This document shows positions 1-11,050 of a stretch of 64,000 bases of DNA, one piece after another (within the stretch, counting starts at the first letter, position 1; each line of letters begins with the position of its first letter). The position numbers were made by a program, and so were the translations under genes. This DNA is from Metallyticus violacea. Lineage: Eukaryota; Arthropoda; Insecta; Mantodea; Metallyticidae. The stretch spans positions 31,964,001-32,028,000 of the forward strand of contig CM060843.1 in the NCBI GenBank assembly GCA_030762175.1, in the 5' to 3' direction. Below the pieces are notes generated by a model. That model ran no database searches and was not told the origin of the DNA. It worked only from the letters and a program-made list of their open reading frames with translations.

Positions 1-234
1 GAATATGGAGGTAAACACACACACACACACACACAAAAAGGGTATCCACAAAGTGAGTGCCCATTATGTGGGGGTAAAGAAGATGTAGAACACACAATAT
101 TTGAATGTACAGAAATTCAGACTTGGAGAAAAGAAAGTATAAGGTTAAAAATTAGACGGAAAAGTAATGTAAACAAAATAATAGCAAAAAATTGCAAGGA
201 TGTAGGAAAATTTTTAGAAAAAGTAAAAAAATAA
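1..234 (+). pseudogene. LINE ORF2 C-terminal fragment
   Basis: Plus-strand tail of a non-LTR retrotransposon ORF2. From base 55 an open frame reads ECPLCGGKEDVEHTIFEC and ends at TAA 232-234. This C-x2-C...H...C pattern is the C-terminal zinc-finger-like motif downstream of the reverse transcriptase in many LINEs. Bases 15-34 are an (AC)10 microsatellite interrupting the frame just upstream. The element is cut by the window edge. After the stop, up to about 430, are LINE-like but unassignable bases. Confidence 0.6.
15..34. repeat. (AC)10 microsatellite
   Basis: Ten AC dinucleotides inside the LINE fragment at the left edge. Confidence 0.95.
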
Positions 235-520
235 ATGGAAATGGGCTGTTAAGAGAAGAAGGTAACAATAGACTAGGAAAGTATGTTTAAGAATTTAGTA
301 GCGTGTTCTGTAAAATACTATAATGCATCATTTAGAGATGTAATGGCCTGGAGTAAATATTACTGGATAAATTAATAAGCACATGTTATAATGTTTTAAT
401 ACAATAGTATTAGTAATGTAAGAGCTGGGAATGAGTTAGAACTCGGTCGCTGGAATTCTAGTAGGGTGCTGCTAAAGAACCAGGGACTGAAGTAAACAAG
501 ATGGAAATTTTGTATTTTAT

Positions 521-769
521 TTAGTTATAATATTCTAAACATTGTCTTAATAAATTACTTTCTTCTAAATTCAGGATTCCAGGCCAATGTTTAAGAGCCC
601 TCTCTATAATCACACCTTTTCTTGTCACTCTTTCTATTTCATTTTGAGCTACTTTCTTTGCAGTTAAATTTGGTAGACATAAAATTTCCCATCCCATGTA
701 CAACATATACAATTTCCCATCCTTCATCCAATCACAATATTTCAATACCATATAACATTTTGGCCTCAT
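521..769 (-). pseudogene. LINE ORF2 fragment (post-RT segment)
   Basis: Minus-strand open segment of 82 codons with the motif IIERALKHWPGILNL followed by a Leu-Leu-x-x-Cys. A plus-strand LINE at about 36430-36560 has the matching VIERVLKYWHRILTL, which supports assignment to the segment between RT and the C-terminal zinc-finger. In the minus-strand LINE to the right this segment would be expected before, not after, the zinc-finger at 1416-1622, so this looks like a separate copy. Confidence 0.5.
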
Positions 770-875
770 TCACCATCCTGCATTTATTTTCTAACCATTT
801 GATATTTATATTTAGCAGTAGTAGTATTTATTTCTCATGCATTACATAATTTTTTTTAAATACAAAATAACAAAT

Positions 876-900
876 AAAAAAAAAAAAAAAAAAAAAAAAA
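876..900 (+). repeat. Poly(A) run, 25 nt
   Basis: Uninterrupted A tract that could be the 3' tail of a retroposed sequence. No clear element body was recognised immediately upstream. The 900-1400 stretch that follows holds no gene I can identify. Confidence 0.7.
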
Positions 901-1804
901 CATTACTTTTAAACATAACAATTAGGAACAGTGCCTTCGGTAATTCCAGAAAGCACTGAATCCAATCAAAATTAATTCCAATTTGATTGACTTAGCCCCC
1001 CAGTCCCCGGCTCATCAGCAGCTACCTACTGGAATATCCAGGTGACCAGACTTCGATCCAACCAGAAACAAAACACAACATTAAAAGTAATTTATACATT
1101 CAATACAATATTAAGTTATATTTGCTACAATACTAAACCTTCCTTCTTTTTTAGCCAAATTTCTATCCTTGAGAGTTGCTTATTCCTTAGGGCCTTATAT
1201 ACACTAGTACCCTGGTTATTGGTGTATAAGGATCCTGTTTAACTAATATTAGATAACCAGCCCCATACCCTCCCCTACTCATTTCATCCTCATTTCACCA
1301 TCTGACATTATTATTCTCAAGCACATTTCCTAAGTATTTTACACCCATAACCATTTTTGTTTTACCTTGCCTATGTATATTTCTAGTTCATTAATCTTTT
1401 CATCAGATTTTAAATTTAAAATTCTTCTACCTCTTGTTCATCTGGTTGGTTTTCCCATTTTCCCAATAGGAACCGTTCCCTCCTAAACTTGGTTTGCTTA
1501 CATTCTAGTATACGTATACAATGCCAAGTACTATCTGGTTCTGCAAACATAGGACATTTCCCCTTAGTGTATCCATTTTTTAATCGTCTTAAATATTTTA
1601 CTCCTGTTCTAAGCCATGCCAACCCTTCCTACCTTCTCACAAACTTCAATATAGTTTTCTCTTCCCCATACATTTTTTAGTGTACTATATAATTTCAGAG
1701 ATTTTTTGGTGTTAAGATTTGCCCCTATTTTCTATTTTTCTATATCCTCAATTCTTATTGTTATCTCTTTCCAAAATCCTTTACCCAATCTTTCTCCCTC
1801 GCAC

Positions 1805-2059
1805 CATACTTGCTTTCTAATAAACCCAAGATCATGGGTTCAGACCTGGCAAGGACTGATGGATTTTTTTCGGGCGTAAAAATCCTAAGTATGGCTTTCT
1901 TTGGAAGGGAAGTAAAGCCGTGGGTCCCGTGTCGTATATTTACGGCACGATAAAGAACCTCAAGCCTGAAAGAAGAGGCCTCTGAGCTAATTTGTCACCC
2001 TGAATTGAATGGGACGCTGATGACCTGAGATGTTAAAGTGTGTCCCCCCCCCAAAAAAA
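1805..2059 (+). mobile_element. SINE-A copy, 5'-truncated
   Basis: Plus-strand copy of the tRNA-derived SINE found four more times in the window. It begins within the tRNA-like head (ACCATACTTGC, then AAACCCAAGATC) and keeps a B-box-like GGGTTCAGACC and the body with AAATCCTAAGTATGGC, GTAAAGCCGTGGGTCC and CCTGAATTGAATGGGACG. The tail is C- and A-rich. Possible target duplication TTGCTTTCTA/TTGCATTTTA (1810-1819, 2060-2069), but this overlaps the head and is uncertain. Confidence 0.75.
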
Positions 2060-2764
2060 TTGCATTTTAGATAACCAAGTTTCTCTCTCCTTAATTTTTC
2101 TTGTGCTATCACAAACTGATTAATAATATTCTCCTCTTCTACTCTCCCTATTCTATACCAACATTTCTAGTTCCTCCCACCACCATTTTTCCTGTTTTTT
2201 TTTTTTAATTTGAAACCTTTTTCCATCACCATAATCTTAGATTTGTTTTTATTTATCTTAAGTCCCCATTCTCTACAAAATGTGCCTATAGATTCTAATG
2301 ATTGTTTTAATCTTACACTTGTTAAAGAACCTGTTATCAAATCTTCTGCAAAAAGCAGACCCGGTATCTCTATATTATTTATACTTGGCAAATGTACATT
2401 ACTTTTGTTAATTTCTTTTGAAGAGAACTGGGCTTAATTTACGTCCTTGTCTTAGATCTACATTGTTTGATATTTTTTCTGTACCTCTCCCTCTCTCATA
2501 TTTAACACAAAATTTGTTTTCCTTATAAATATTCTGAGTTACCTTTATAAAATTCTGGCTTACTTCTTTCTTTCTCAGTTTAACCCAAAGTGCTTCTCTA
2601 GAAATTGTGTCAAAAGCTTTTTCCAAGTCCAGAAACAACAAATAGATTCTACCTCTTTTGTTACTAAGATATTTATCGACTAATGTTCTAAATATAAAAA
2701 TATTGTCAACTGTTCTTTTACCTTTCCTGAAGTCTGATTGAAATACTGAAACTTTCTTTTCTTT

Positions 2765-3617
2765 AATCTTATTTTGATTTAAAGTAAAGCACTAAAAATC
2801 ATGTCGTCACATTAAAACTCTCTTTAAGTTTCACAAACACACTTACAAAAGTAATTTTGGTATGTGTTTCTGAGATACATTCCTCACATTGTCAACCAAA
2901 ACGACGACTGAGGAGTCAATTTCAGCAAGGTATGTATGCTGCTATGTTTGCTCTGGTGGTCTGTTAATGAACTTAAATAATATGCTTCCGGTATATCAAA
3001 ATTCATAAGTTTGTATTCATATTTTTTTATGTAAATTTTTTCCCATATATTAAGTTCTTTTGGATGTTGAATTGTTTTTAGTAATGTTATGTCCTTCTCT
3101 ATTTCATGATTTTCATTCCAAAAATGTGCAGCCACTGCTGATTTTTCTACTTGTTTGTGTCTAATATTTCTCAAGTGTTCCTTTAATCTTATCCCCAGAT
3201 TTCTCTTTGTTTTTCCTATGTATATTTTTTCACAATCTTTGCAATTAATTCTATATATACCTGAATTTTCTTCTTTCTTTGTTTAATTTTATTTAGATTC
3301 AATAATTTACCAACACCATATCTGTTTATTGGTGCCAGAGTAATGTTCTACTTTTTGAAATTTTTTTGGAATTTATGGTTAATATAAGGGTGATATGTGA
3401 ATTTTTGATAAGTATTTTCCTTAAGTGAAGAACTGAGTGTAGTGATTAGTTTAATTTCCTTTTTATTTTTAAATCTTTTTATTTTTTTATCTACCATTTG
3501 TTTGTTAAATCCATTTATTTCTGCTGTGTGTATTATATATGCGTATTCTTTCCTGTATTCTTCTTTACTGAGTGGTGTATTAACTAGCCTATATGTCATA
3601 CTATTGAGTGCTGCTTC
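2765..3617 (-). mobile_element. Penelope-like element, 5'-truncated, 13-bp TSD
   Basis: Minus-strand Penelope-like element (PLE) inside the RT region of a LINE. It encodes the RT thumb region (SMTYRLVNTPLSKEEY) and a GIY-YIG endonuclease: GIYRINCKDCEKIYIGKTKR, then KSAVAAHFWNENHEI and ELNIWEKIYIKK. PLE enzymes combine RT with GIY-YIG, which cuts target DNA. The element is flanked by a 13-bp direct repeat CTTTCTTTTCTTT at 2752-2764 and 3618-3630. The LINE protein resumes on both sides, so the insertion limits are firm. It lacks the RT palm and carries frameshifts. Confidence 0.85.
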
Positions 3618-4430
3618 CTTTCTTTTCTTTCTCTGCCCATTCTTGTAATGTTTTTTCAAACACTCTAGTGAAAACTTTTCCAATAATTGAAAGTAAACTA
3701 ATTCCTCTGTAATTTGATGGGTTCCTAATATCCCCTTTAACTTTATAAATTGGAGTTACAATTCCCACTCTCCAATTTTTCCTTCTTCAAAGATTATGTT
3801 CAGTAATCGCCCCAGTATGTTTAATCTGCTAAGGTCCTCTACCCAAGCTTTCCAACATTCCCCTGGTATTCCATCTATTCCACATGCTTTGTTAGGTCTT
3901 AACTTTTTAATTTGTTCCAAAACTTTACTTGATGCAATTTTACTATCTAACAAGTCTATTTTCCATAAATTATCAATATTCAAATAATCTTGAATAACCA
4001 AAGTTTTTACTCCCAAAAGGCCCTGAAAAAATGTATACCACTCTGTTGGTGGTACCACATAATCTCCTCCCTTTCTTTTGCTCATTTTACCTATCATTGC
4101 CCAAATTGCCTTGTTGTTATTCTTCTTCGCTGCCTCGTTTAATTACTGGCTAACGTTCTCTTCCCACTCTTCCTTTTTTACCTCTAATAAGCACCTGTAT
4201 TCTCATCTTTCTACAATGTAATTGCCTCTATCTGTCTCCTCTCCTGTTTGTCTCCAGCTTTTTACCTCCCTCTGTACCCTTCTTCTTGTATCTGCACATT
4301 CTTTATCATACCAGCTATCATTCACTTTTAAACCCCCCCCCCTCAAACACTTCCATTTTTGTTTCCTGCTTTTTAACGGCCTCTTCTATACTAAAAATAC
4401 ATTCTTAAATTTTTCTATCGTCTTAACGAA

Positions 4431-4803
4431 TACTGGAAATATCTGCCCCCCCGGGTTAAGGTATTGTGAAGATCCTGATAGATTATACCCTACTCCTAGG
4501 CATATGATATTTTTATCCATCAATTTATCATCCATTAAAACTCACAAAGCATTTTTTGACCTTGTTCATGTTTCTCTTATTACTTTTCTCAACAATTTCC
4601 TAACAAAAAGCCCAAGATACTGGAAATATCTGCCCCCCAGGGTTAAGGTATTGTGAAGATCCTGATAGATTATACCCTACTCCTAGGCATATGATATTTT
4701 TATCCATCAATTTATCATCCATTAAAACACACAAAGCATTTTTTGACCTTGTTCATGTTTCTCTTATTACTTTTCTCAACAATTTCCTAACAAAAAGCCC
4801 AAG
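4431..4803. repeat. 187-bp tandem duplication in LINE EEP region
   Basis: Two near-identical copies (4431-4617 and 4618-about 4803) beginning TACTGGAAATATCTGCC. They differ by a base or two and in the C-run length. They lie inside the minus-strand LINE, duplicating about 62 codons of endonuclease-region sequence. High identity means the duplication is young relative to the LINE. Confidence 0.9.
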
Positions 4804-5049
4804 CCTCCTGATGCTCTTCCCTTCTTTGCCACCACCTCTCCTTTTATTCCAACATATGTAAAATCATCCATCTCTACATTCACTTCCATTAGCCATGTTT
4901 CTACTACTCCCAAATACTCTATCTTTCCTAGTTTAGTGATTTATCCACATTTAGACTATCCCCAAATGATCTAGCTTTGCTAATAATCATTTCAAACTTC
5001 CCGCATAGTATTAATTTTTTAATCTTTCACAGTTTGAAAAACCTTGTGT

Positions 5050-5690
5050 CCTAACTTTTTCTATGTCCTATTGTGAGCCCGCTCTATTTCTGAATCTATA
5101 TCATGTTTCTTGCTCCTAAACTCCCTTCTCTTGAAACTGTTGCCCTAATTTTATTCAACACCAAAATGCTCCTATGCTCTGAAGACCTATGCTGGTCCTT
5201 GTCCTCTTCTCCCTTCTCAGTGCTCTCCCCACTACTACATGACCATCCCTCTTCCCTCTCCTTGCCAGCTTACATGCTGCTTCCATCTCCTTTCTTTTTG
5301 ATGATACAATGATCTTTTTTGCTGATGTATCTCTTATATCACTCTTTTCTGGCATACAAGCTGATCTTCTGACATAATCCAATCATGACCACCATTCTCT
5401 CTTGCACACGTGATGAGAAATTCAACAGTTCTTTCTCTTTTACTGCTTCCTGATCGACCCTTGGACTTCTTGCAGGTTTTGACATTACCTAAAATGAACT
5501 GATTCATATCTGCTTCTCTCTGTGGTTCCTTGTTCCTTAGATAATTTTCTTTTAGAGCAATCTTCTGACCATCTATCCATCAGAACTCTTGCTATTCTCT
5601 GTTATACATTTGTGAGAGTTTGGGTAGTATCTCCCATTCTCTGTTCCGTATGAGGGGGAATTGAAAAATTTTAATTTTCACCCAGAGGAA
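5050..5690. other. No gene identified; possible LINE ORF1 remains
   Basis: Pyrimidine-rich on the plus strand. Minus-strand reading gives Lys/Arg/Glu-rich segments such as 5382-5155 that could be decayed LINE ORF1, but there is no family motif. No host exon seen. Confidence 0.3.
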
Positions 5691-6490
5691 ACAAGAGACC
5701 AGATGCAAGAAATTTTATGTGCATTAGTCCTTCTCTACATATGAGAGGGAAATGAAAATTTTGTACTTTACTATGAAATTGTTAAGGTTAAAGTATTGTG
5801 TATCGTTGTAAAGTTGCTTATTAGTTAAATTTTCTCATATGTAAACCGAATGCATGTGGAAGAGAAATTGGTCTGAAACTGAGACATTGGAGTATGAAGT
5901 GACACTATGGAGGAAAAGAAGTTCATTTGTTATCAATTATCTGCAAAGCAAATTTATAATGGGATGTTCATTGCATATAAGCTTGATTGCGAAGCATTGG
6001 GAAAAACATTTCCAAAGATGACACAGAAGTATTCAGATAACCCAAGGAGTGACAGGACATCCTTTGCAGATGAAGTAATCATTGCTGCAAAAGGGAAGTC
6101 CTAAAGCCTCCTCAAAAACTGTAAGAAGAAATAATGTACAAAAGTTGTGCATTGTTGGTCAGAAATTTGTTGCAGGACAATGCACTGGCTCATGCAGTTC
6201 ATTATACCTTTGTCCTGGCCAAGCAGTATAGGTATGACATATTGTCCTATCCACCCTACTCACCGATTTAGCATTTAATGACTTCCTCCTGTTTGCAAAT
6301 ATGTAGAATCCACTTCATGGATACCCTTTTTTGAACAATCACATATTAGTCAACTAGAATCATGGTATGAAACCCTGACAGAGGAGTCCTACAATCAAGG
6401 CGTAAGGAAAGTGAAGGAGAAATGTGAGGAGCATAAAGTGAATATTACAGAAACACTAAAGTTTACACCATTTTTCAAGTATGTAACTTG
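5690..6490 (+). pseudogene. mariner-like transposase relic
   Basis: Plus-strand remains of a mariner-superfamily transposase. The clearest part, 6160-6300, reads LLQDNALAHAVHYTF and then ILSYPPYSPI: these are the second catalytic Asp motif (DNA.AH) and the YPPYSPDLAP.D motif with the third Asp lost. Further on, EEHKVNITETLKFTPFF at about 6430-6475 resembles the C-terminal tail. The frame is broken many times and no TIRs are visible. A 65-codon open stretch at 5907-6104 lies in the corresponding N-terminal half. Confidence 0.6.
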
Positions 6491-8400
6491 ACTCCATACT
6501 AAAGTGAAATATATTTTGGCTGCCCACACATTCCTCTGCAAAGCCACAAGTTTTTCCCAATGATGCACTAACTGATGAATACTTTGAAATTGAATCTAAT
6601 TTCAACTGATGGATACTTAATCATTCAAGGTCTCATTTTGACTATTTGAGAAGTCCTTCTACCAGAGAAATGACATCACTGTCTTCAAAATATTATCATG
6701 AAGTACTTTCTTCAACTGTAAAAAGATGAAGTTACTGAGTGCTAAGTATAGTAAATGTGGAGAATTTCATCCCAAACTGAGATCATCATCTTAGCATGAG
6801 CAACATGAACTGGTTCAATGTTGAGAAGCGTCATAAATTTTCTCAAAAATTTTCATTGCTTTTTCTTGATTTCCTCTCATAATATTTTAGAAGGGTCTAG
6901 CAGTACTCACAATTAATGTTAATGCCCTTTCACATGTAGTTGGTCATGATACACCATGCAGATCCCAGAAAATAACAACTTTCCTGATGATGGCTGGAAC
7001 TTAGCTTTATTGGTGGCTGTTGCATACTTATGCAGCTTGCTCATATCCTTTGTATTTGGATCATATGAAATATCTGGCTGTTGAAAAAATCCACTTTTTC
7101 AGCTGGATAAACAACAAAGTTCTTTTGCTATATCAATGAGCTGCTGTGTCTGAAACCATCATGCAGAGGCCTTTTTCATGTGTAACTTATGAAAACTGAT
7201 CCATGATTAATGCCAAGATAGGATCAAAGCTTCCACCTGAGCAACACAAGAAAGATCTTCCAATTTGATTCATCTTTCAGGATTGTCTGTCCACACTGTT
7301 TATACTTTGGTGTATAAGACACACCTTTCTAATACACAGTAGTCATCACCTGGTTATGGATCTTCCTAGCAGAATTCTCTTTCAAATTATCAAGCTGAAG
7401 CCTCCTCTTTCTCACCCAAAGCCACCATTTTGTTTTGCCTTCTAATAGGTGTGGGAAATTTGATTGTGTGGCAAGCTCAGGAATTGGACCATATCCTGTA
7501 AAGAACGATATTTTGTATTATGATTTTCTCATGATGAAATTAAAATTTTATGACTCCCCATCATACTCTGATTGGTTGAGAACTTGCCAGTGGTTTGCTT
7601 CTCTATGAGTAGTTTCCAAATATTGCAAATGTGCATTCCTGTGTCTCTACTCAATTATGTCTTTTTTTGGAAGATTTTTATACTTTCCCTGAAGCTTCTA
7701 TTGCTAAAATTCTTACACTATCTTTCAATTTAATGTGATGGTGTTTGGTAATGGAATGATATGCCAGTGCTGCTTGTAGGCTTATTCAGATATATATTAT
7801 GGCAGGTTCTCTCTTTCTGGTGTTTGGGAAATGGCCTGTTAGTCCTATGTGTACTTTCTCACATTCACAGGGAATGCTCCATGCATATACCTGATGATGC
7901 ACGTGTGTCTAGGCAACCCTTTGCAAGTTATAGAAATTATTGTAATTTGAGGATGTTTCCACTGCATAAGCTTATACATTTTTCTTAAAAACAATTTCAA
8001 AAACTATCTATAAGTAGCAGAGGGAAACGAACTCATGGTGGTTCTTGTTTTTGTTTAGGACATTTCTTAACTTTGAAGGCTTCACAACTCAGATTTTCGA
8101 ACAGAATGTATTAATGCTCAAAATTCAGTAAACAACTTCTTTTTGCTCCCCTGTAAAAATTTAAATTTATGTGAAAAGCCATATTACATTCTAGTGCATT
8201 AATTAGTTTTAAACTGCACATAACATTACAAATATTCAAGTGATGGTGGGAATATTTCTTGTAATGTACTCTGCATTAGAACATCCTAAACAAATGAATA
8301 TCTGAGGAAAAACTGAGCTTTTCTTCCATAAAATTTACACAAAACATCAAATGAGTATTATTATTAATCATGGACTATACAATCAAAAGATTTAATTAAA
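6490..8400. other. Nup50 intron, no gene identified
   Basis: About 1.9 kb AT-rich sequence without a recognisable coding, RNA or repeat family. Open stretches such as 7761-7988 have no recognised motif. Confidence 0.4.
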
Positions 8401-8406
8401 AAGTAC

Positions 8407-8550
8407 CTTTTAGAATACACTGCATCTTCCTCTACAACAGGTGAAAAGTCCACTTTTGGTGGTTCTTCAGTGTCTTCATCAGAGGCTTTGTTTTCTTCTG
8501 TTGATTCTGTGACTGGTTTGTTTACATTGGCAAATGTAAAATGCTTATCA
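8407..8550 (-). CDS. Nup50: Nup50 exon: acidic linker into Ran-binding domain
   Basis: Third visible Nup50 exon, 144 nt, minus strand. The acceptor is TTTATTTCAG before TGATAAGCAT and the donor is TCTAAAAG|GTACTT. Phase 2 in and phase 2 out, matching the preceding exon (AG plus T gives Ser). The peptide runs FTFANVNKP, an acidic stretch with ASDEDTEEPPK, then VVEEDAVYSK. The last motif is the usual entry to the RanBP1-type domain at the C terminus of Nup50. The rest of that domain must lie before base 1, so the downstream intron is at least 8.4 kb. Reading on past the donor gives a stop soon after, as expected for intron. Confidence 0.87.
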
Positions 8551-9024
8551 CTGAAATAAATGAACAAATAAATAATAATAAAAAGAATAAAAATTAAAAA
8601 GCAATAGCACTTTATAAGTGGGGTATGCCACTATCCTCAACTGAAATTATGTCTCTTCCAATCAATGAATTATAAATTCATTTACAAAATCAAAATAATC
8701 ATGAAACTCAATATTAGGCTGGTTACTGTTTTTTCCCCCTTCTTTTCCATTTATTGTATAGGAAACTGACCAAGTTTTGGATAAATATCTTAGATCTTGC
8801 TAATAAATACAGGCTTGCTTTCATATATTATGGTTTTACAGCAACATTCTCAATCCATATTCTTTTTATAATGGTAAATATTTAACTTTGGAAAATAAAC
8901 AAAACATAATAAAACCTTAACACAACTCATTATAAATAAGGATATCTGACAAAACCCTGAAGTGGGCAATAAAACTAATAACATAATTACATATAATACA
9001 ATAACAGCTCACCACATTTGTAGC
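8551..9024. other. Nup50 intron, no gene identified
   Basis: AT-rich intron sequence between the acidic-linker exon acceptor and the inverted PLE dimer. Nothing recognisable beyond the polypyrimidine tract. Confidence 0.5.
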
Positions 9025-9097
9025 TTAATCTATTGTTTAAAATGATACACTATGGGTAACTTATTTACGCACTTCACTTACTATATTTTCATAAGTT

Positions 9098-9137
9098 GGA
9101 ACAATGTTTCTGGAACCAGCGTTCCCATCCTCAGCCG
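9098..9137 (-). ncRNA. Hammerhead ribozyme-like motif, left PLE end
   Basis: Minus-strand counterpart of the 11009-11049 motif. CTGAGGA lies at 9134-9128, then stem II, GAAAC, loop ATT and GTT before CC at the 3' side. It fits CTGANGA...GAAA...TH with a very short stem III. Stem I is reduced to about two G-C pairs. Hammerheads are known from PLE terminal repeats; activity here is inferred only from the pattern. Confidence 0.5.
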
Positions 9138-9304
9138 ATGACCCAGTGGTTTCTGAAATTACAGTCTAAACATTCTATAGCATATATTCCTGATTTCTTT
9201 TCTATGGGTATCTTGTCTTTTAATTTTGAGCTTAAGAGGTTCTTGATATTCTGTCTGTTGATTGGGGCTAGCTTTATATTGAAATTTTTTAAAACCTTTT
9301 CGAA

Positions 9305-10078
9305 TTAGTAGTGCAGTTGTGGGTTACACGTGAATTTGCAATATCTTGTAGTGTCTTTGATTACTTCTAGAGTCGATGTCTCTCTTATGGTTTTCTCGAG
9401 TTCGTATTTGTTGATCCTTTTTATTATGGTTGATGTGTTAAAGTCATTGTTTATAGCTGTGTTCATGATGTATTCAAACTCATTCTTGCATTCTGTGGCA
9501 TTGAGCGGGATGTTGACCAGTCTAAACGTCAAACTATTGAATACTGCATATTGGTGTGGTACTAGGTTGAATTCGTTCTTTTTTATGTAATTATCTGTAT
9601 GTGTCGGTTTACGATATATTCTAAACTGTATATTATTCTGTTTTCTAAATCTAAAAATGGAAGCCATCCATCTTTCTCAATTTCTATAGTGAATTTATCA
9701 GATTTGTCTTGTAAGTTGAGTAGTTTGAGGGAATCACCTTAGTGCTTCTTTGGTACTATAGCAAATATGTCATCTACGTATCTATGCCAGGTTTTGAATA
9801 TCCAAGGAAAGGCTTTGGTGATGTGTGTTTCAAATGATCCCATGTATAATTCTGCTAATGTTGGTGATAATGGGTTTCCCATTGCTAGGCCTGTGATCTG
9901 TTGGTATATTTTACTATTGAAACTGAAGGCGCTCTGTTGGATACATAGGTTCGTCAATTTAATAAGATCTTTTGTTTCTTCATTTTGTAAACCAATATTA
10001 GTGAGCCATTTTTTTAAGAGTATTAATAGCTTTTCTTTGGGGATGCTCGGGAATAAAGAATTTCTAGAACTGAAGTGA
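9305..10078 (-). pseudogene. PLE reverse transcriptase, left half of dimer
   Basis: Minus-strand PLE coding remnant. It reads LFPSIPKEKLLILLKKWL, then YQQITGLAMGNPLSP and WHRYVDDIFAIVPKKH. MGNPLSP and YVDD are the RT catalytic-domain motifs as seen in PLEs, so the palm is retained. The thumb follows with frame breaks (FNSLTFRLVNIPLNATECKN). At about 9190-9160 the sequence goes straight from GIYAIECLDC to the extreme C terminus, so most of the GIY-YIG nuclease is deleted. The right half of the dimer has the opposite deletion. Confidence 0.8.
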
Positions 10079-10149
10079 AATTTTAGAAAAACTAAAGACG
10101 AACAAACATAACAAAATCAACAACTACCAAAGCATCATCAGAAATCGTA

Positions 10150-11050
10150 AGTCAAAACCCGTGGTCTATACAAAAGCAGACAAAGGTAACACAATCGCAA
10201 TCCTAGATGAAGAAGATTATATACATAGAGTAGAAAACTTATTAAAAGGACTAGATTACATGACATTAGATAAGAATCCTCTTAGTTCATTACATAAAAA
10301 AGAACAGATTCAACCCAGTACCACACCAATATGCAGTATTCAATAGTTTGACGTTTAGACTGGTCAACGTACCGCTCAATGCCACAGAATGCAAGAATGA
10401 GTTTGAATACATCATGAACACATCAACCATAATAAAAAGGATCAACAAATACAAACTCGAGAAAACTATAAGAGAGACATCGACTCTAGAAGTAATCAAA
10501 GACACTACAAGATATTGCAAATTCATGTATAACCCACAACTGCACTACAAATTCGAAAAGGTTTTAAAAAATTTCAATATAAAGCTAGCCCCTATCAACA
10601 GATAGAATATCAAGAACCTCTTAAGCTCAAAATTAAAAGACAAGATACCCATAGAAAAGAAATCAGGAATATACGCCATAGAATGTTTAGACTGTAAAAT
10701 CCGGAAGAAAGAACATTTTAGAAACATCAAATTTAAACAGATGGAAATATCGGCAGTAGCACATCATTATTGGAGCCAAAATCAAGGATAAAACCCAGAG
10801 ATAAAATTTTTAAAAGGAATAAAGAACCCATTTGAATTAGCCGCCTGGGAGAATATTTTCATCTTAAAATATAACAAACCTGCTCTGAATTTTTACCTTC
10901 AGCTGTGGGATCACCTTTCTAGATTCATTTCAGATCCACCAGAGGTCACCACAGTTCACACAACAACTTGCAAGGAACCAACATGAACATCAGAAACCAC
11001 TGGATCAATGGCTGAGGATGGGAATGCTGGTTCCAGAAACATTGTTCCAA
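10150..11050 (+). pseudogene. PLE N-terminus, thumb and endonuclease, right half
   Basis: Plus-strand PLE remnant. It opens with VYTKADKGNTIAILDEEDY (10161 on), a conserved N-terminal PLE motif. It then jumps at about 10285 to the thumb (FNSLTFRLVNVPLNATECKN in a shifted frame), so the RT palm is missing. The GIY-YIG part is GIYAIECLDC followed by a shortened region, KKEHFRNIKFKQ, SAVAHHYWSQN and AAWENIFILKYNK; the YIG segment itself is deleted. It ends in ETTGSMAEDGNAGSRNIVPT, which overlaps the hammerhead-like DNA at 11009-11049. Confidence 0.78.
11009..11049 (+). ncRNA. Hammerhead ribozyme-like motif, right PLE end
   Basis: Best canonical case in the window. Layout: TGG (stem I, 11009-11011), CTGAGGA (11012-11018), stem II TGGGA/TTCCA (five pairs including one G-T, 11019-11035), GAAA (11036-11039), C-ATT-G as a one- or two-pair stem III, T-T cleavage position, and CCA (11047-11049) closing stem I. 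CTGAGGA satisfies the invariant CTGANGA. The minimal stem III is typical of the compact hammerheads of PLEs, which may act as dimers. Confidence 0.6.

Larger units (their letters stand above)
1380..5050 (-). mobile_element. LINE (EEP + RT), minus strand, with nested insertions
   Basis: A decayed non-LTR retrotransposon read on the minus strand. In order: an apurinic-endonuclease-like (EEP) remnant at about 5040-4430 with WLMEVNVEMDDF; the RT amino-terminal part at 4097-3640 with KLRPNKACGIDGIPGE and SNYRGISLLS; the RT palm at 2641-2450 with FLDLEKAFDTI and LRQGRKLSPVLF; the catalytic box at 2391-2170, degenerate as IPGLLFAEDL (ancestral ADD has become AED); and a Cys/His C terminus at 1622-1416 with YTKGKCPMF. 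Frameshifts and stops are frequent. It was split by a SINE (about 1805-2059) and by a PLE (2765-3617), and one EEP stretch was tandemly duplicated (4431-4803). The same family is seen at 35540-36900 and 49400-50715. Confidence 0.75.

Noticed and set aside
2765..3617. Hammerhead in the 2765-3617 PLE end (minus strand about 2898-2858)
   Set aside because: TTGACAA replaces CTGANGA and no GTH follows the GAAAC at the right spacing; at best a decayed relic.
4222..4656. 144-codon plus-strand ORF
   Set aside because: Antisense of LINE EEP coding and lengthened by the 187-bp duplication; low-complexity Ser/Leu/Phe composition.
9330..9590. Hydrophobic plus-strand ORF resembling a membrane protein
   Set aside because: It is the antisense of PLE thumb coding sequence. 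The same applies to 10290-10526, 47583-47783, 57305-57496 and the minus-strand frames at 60051-60432.
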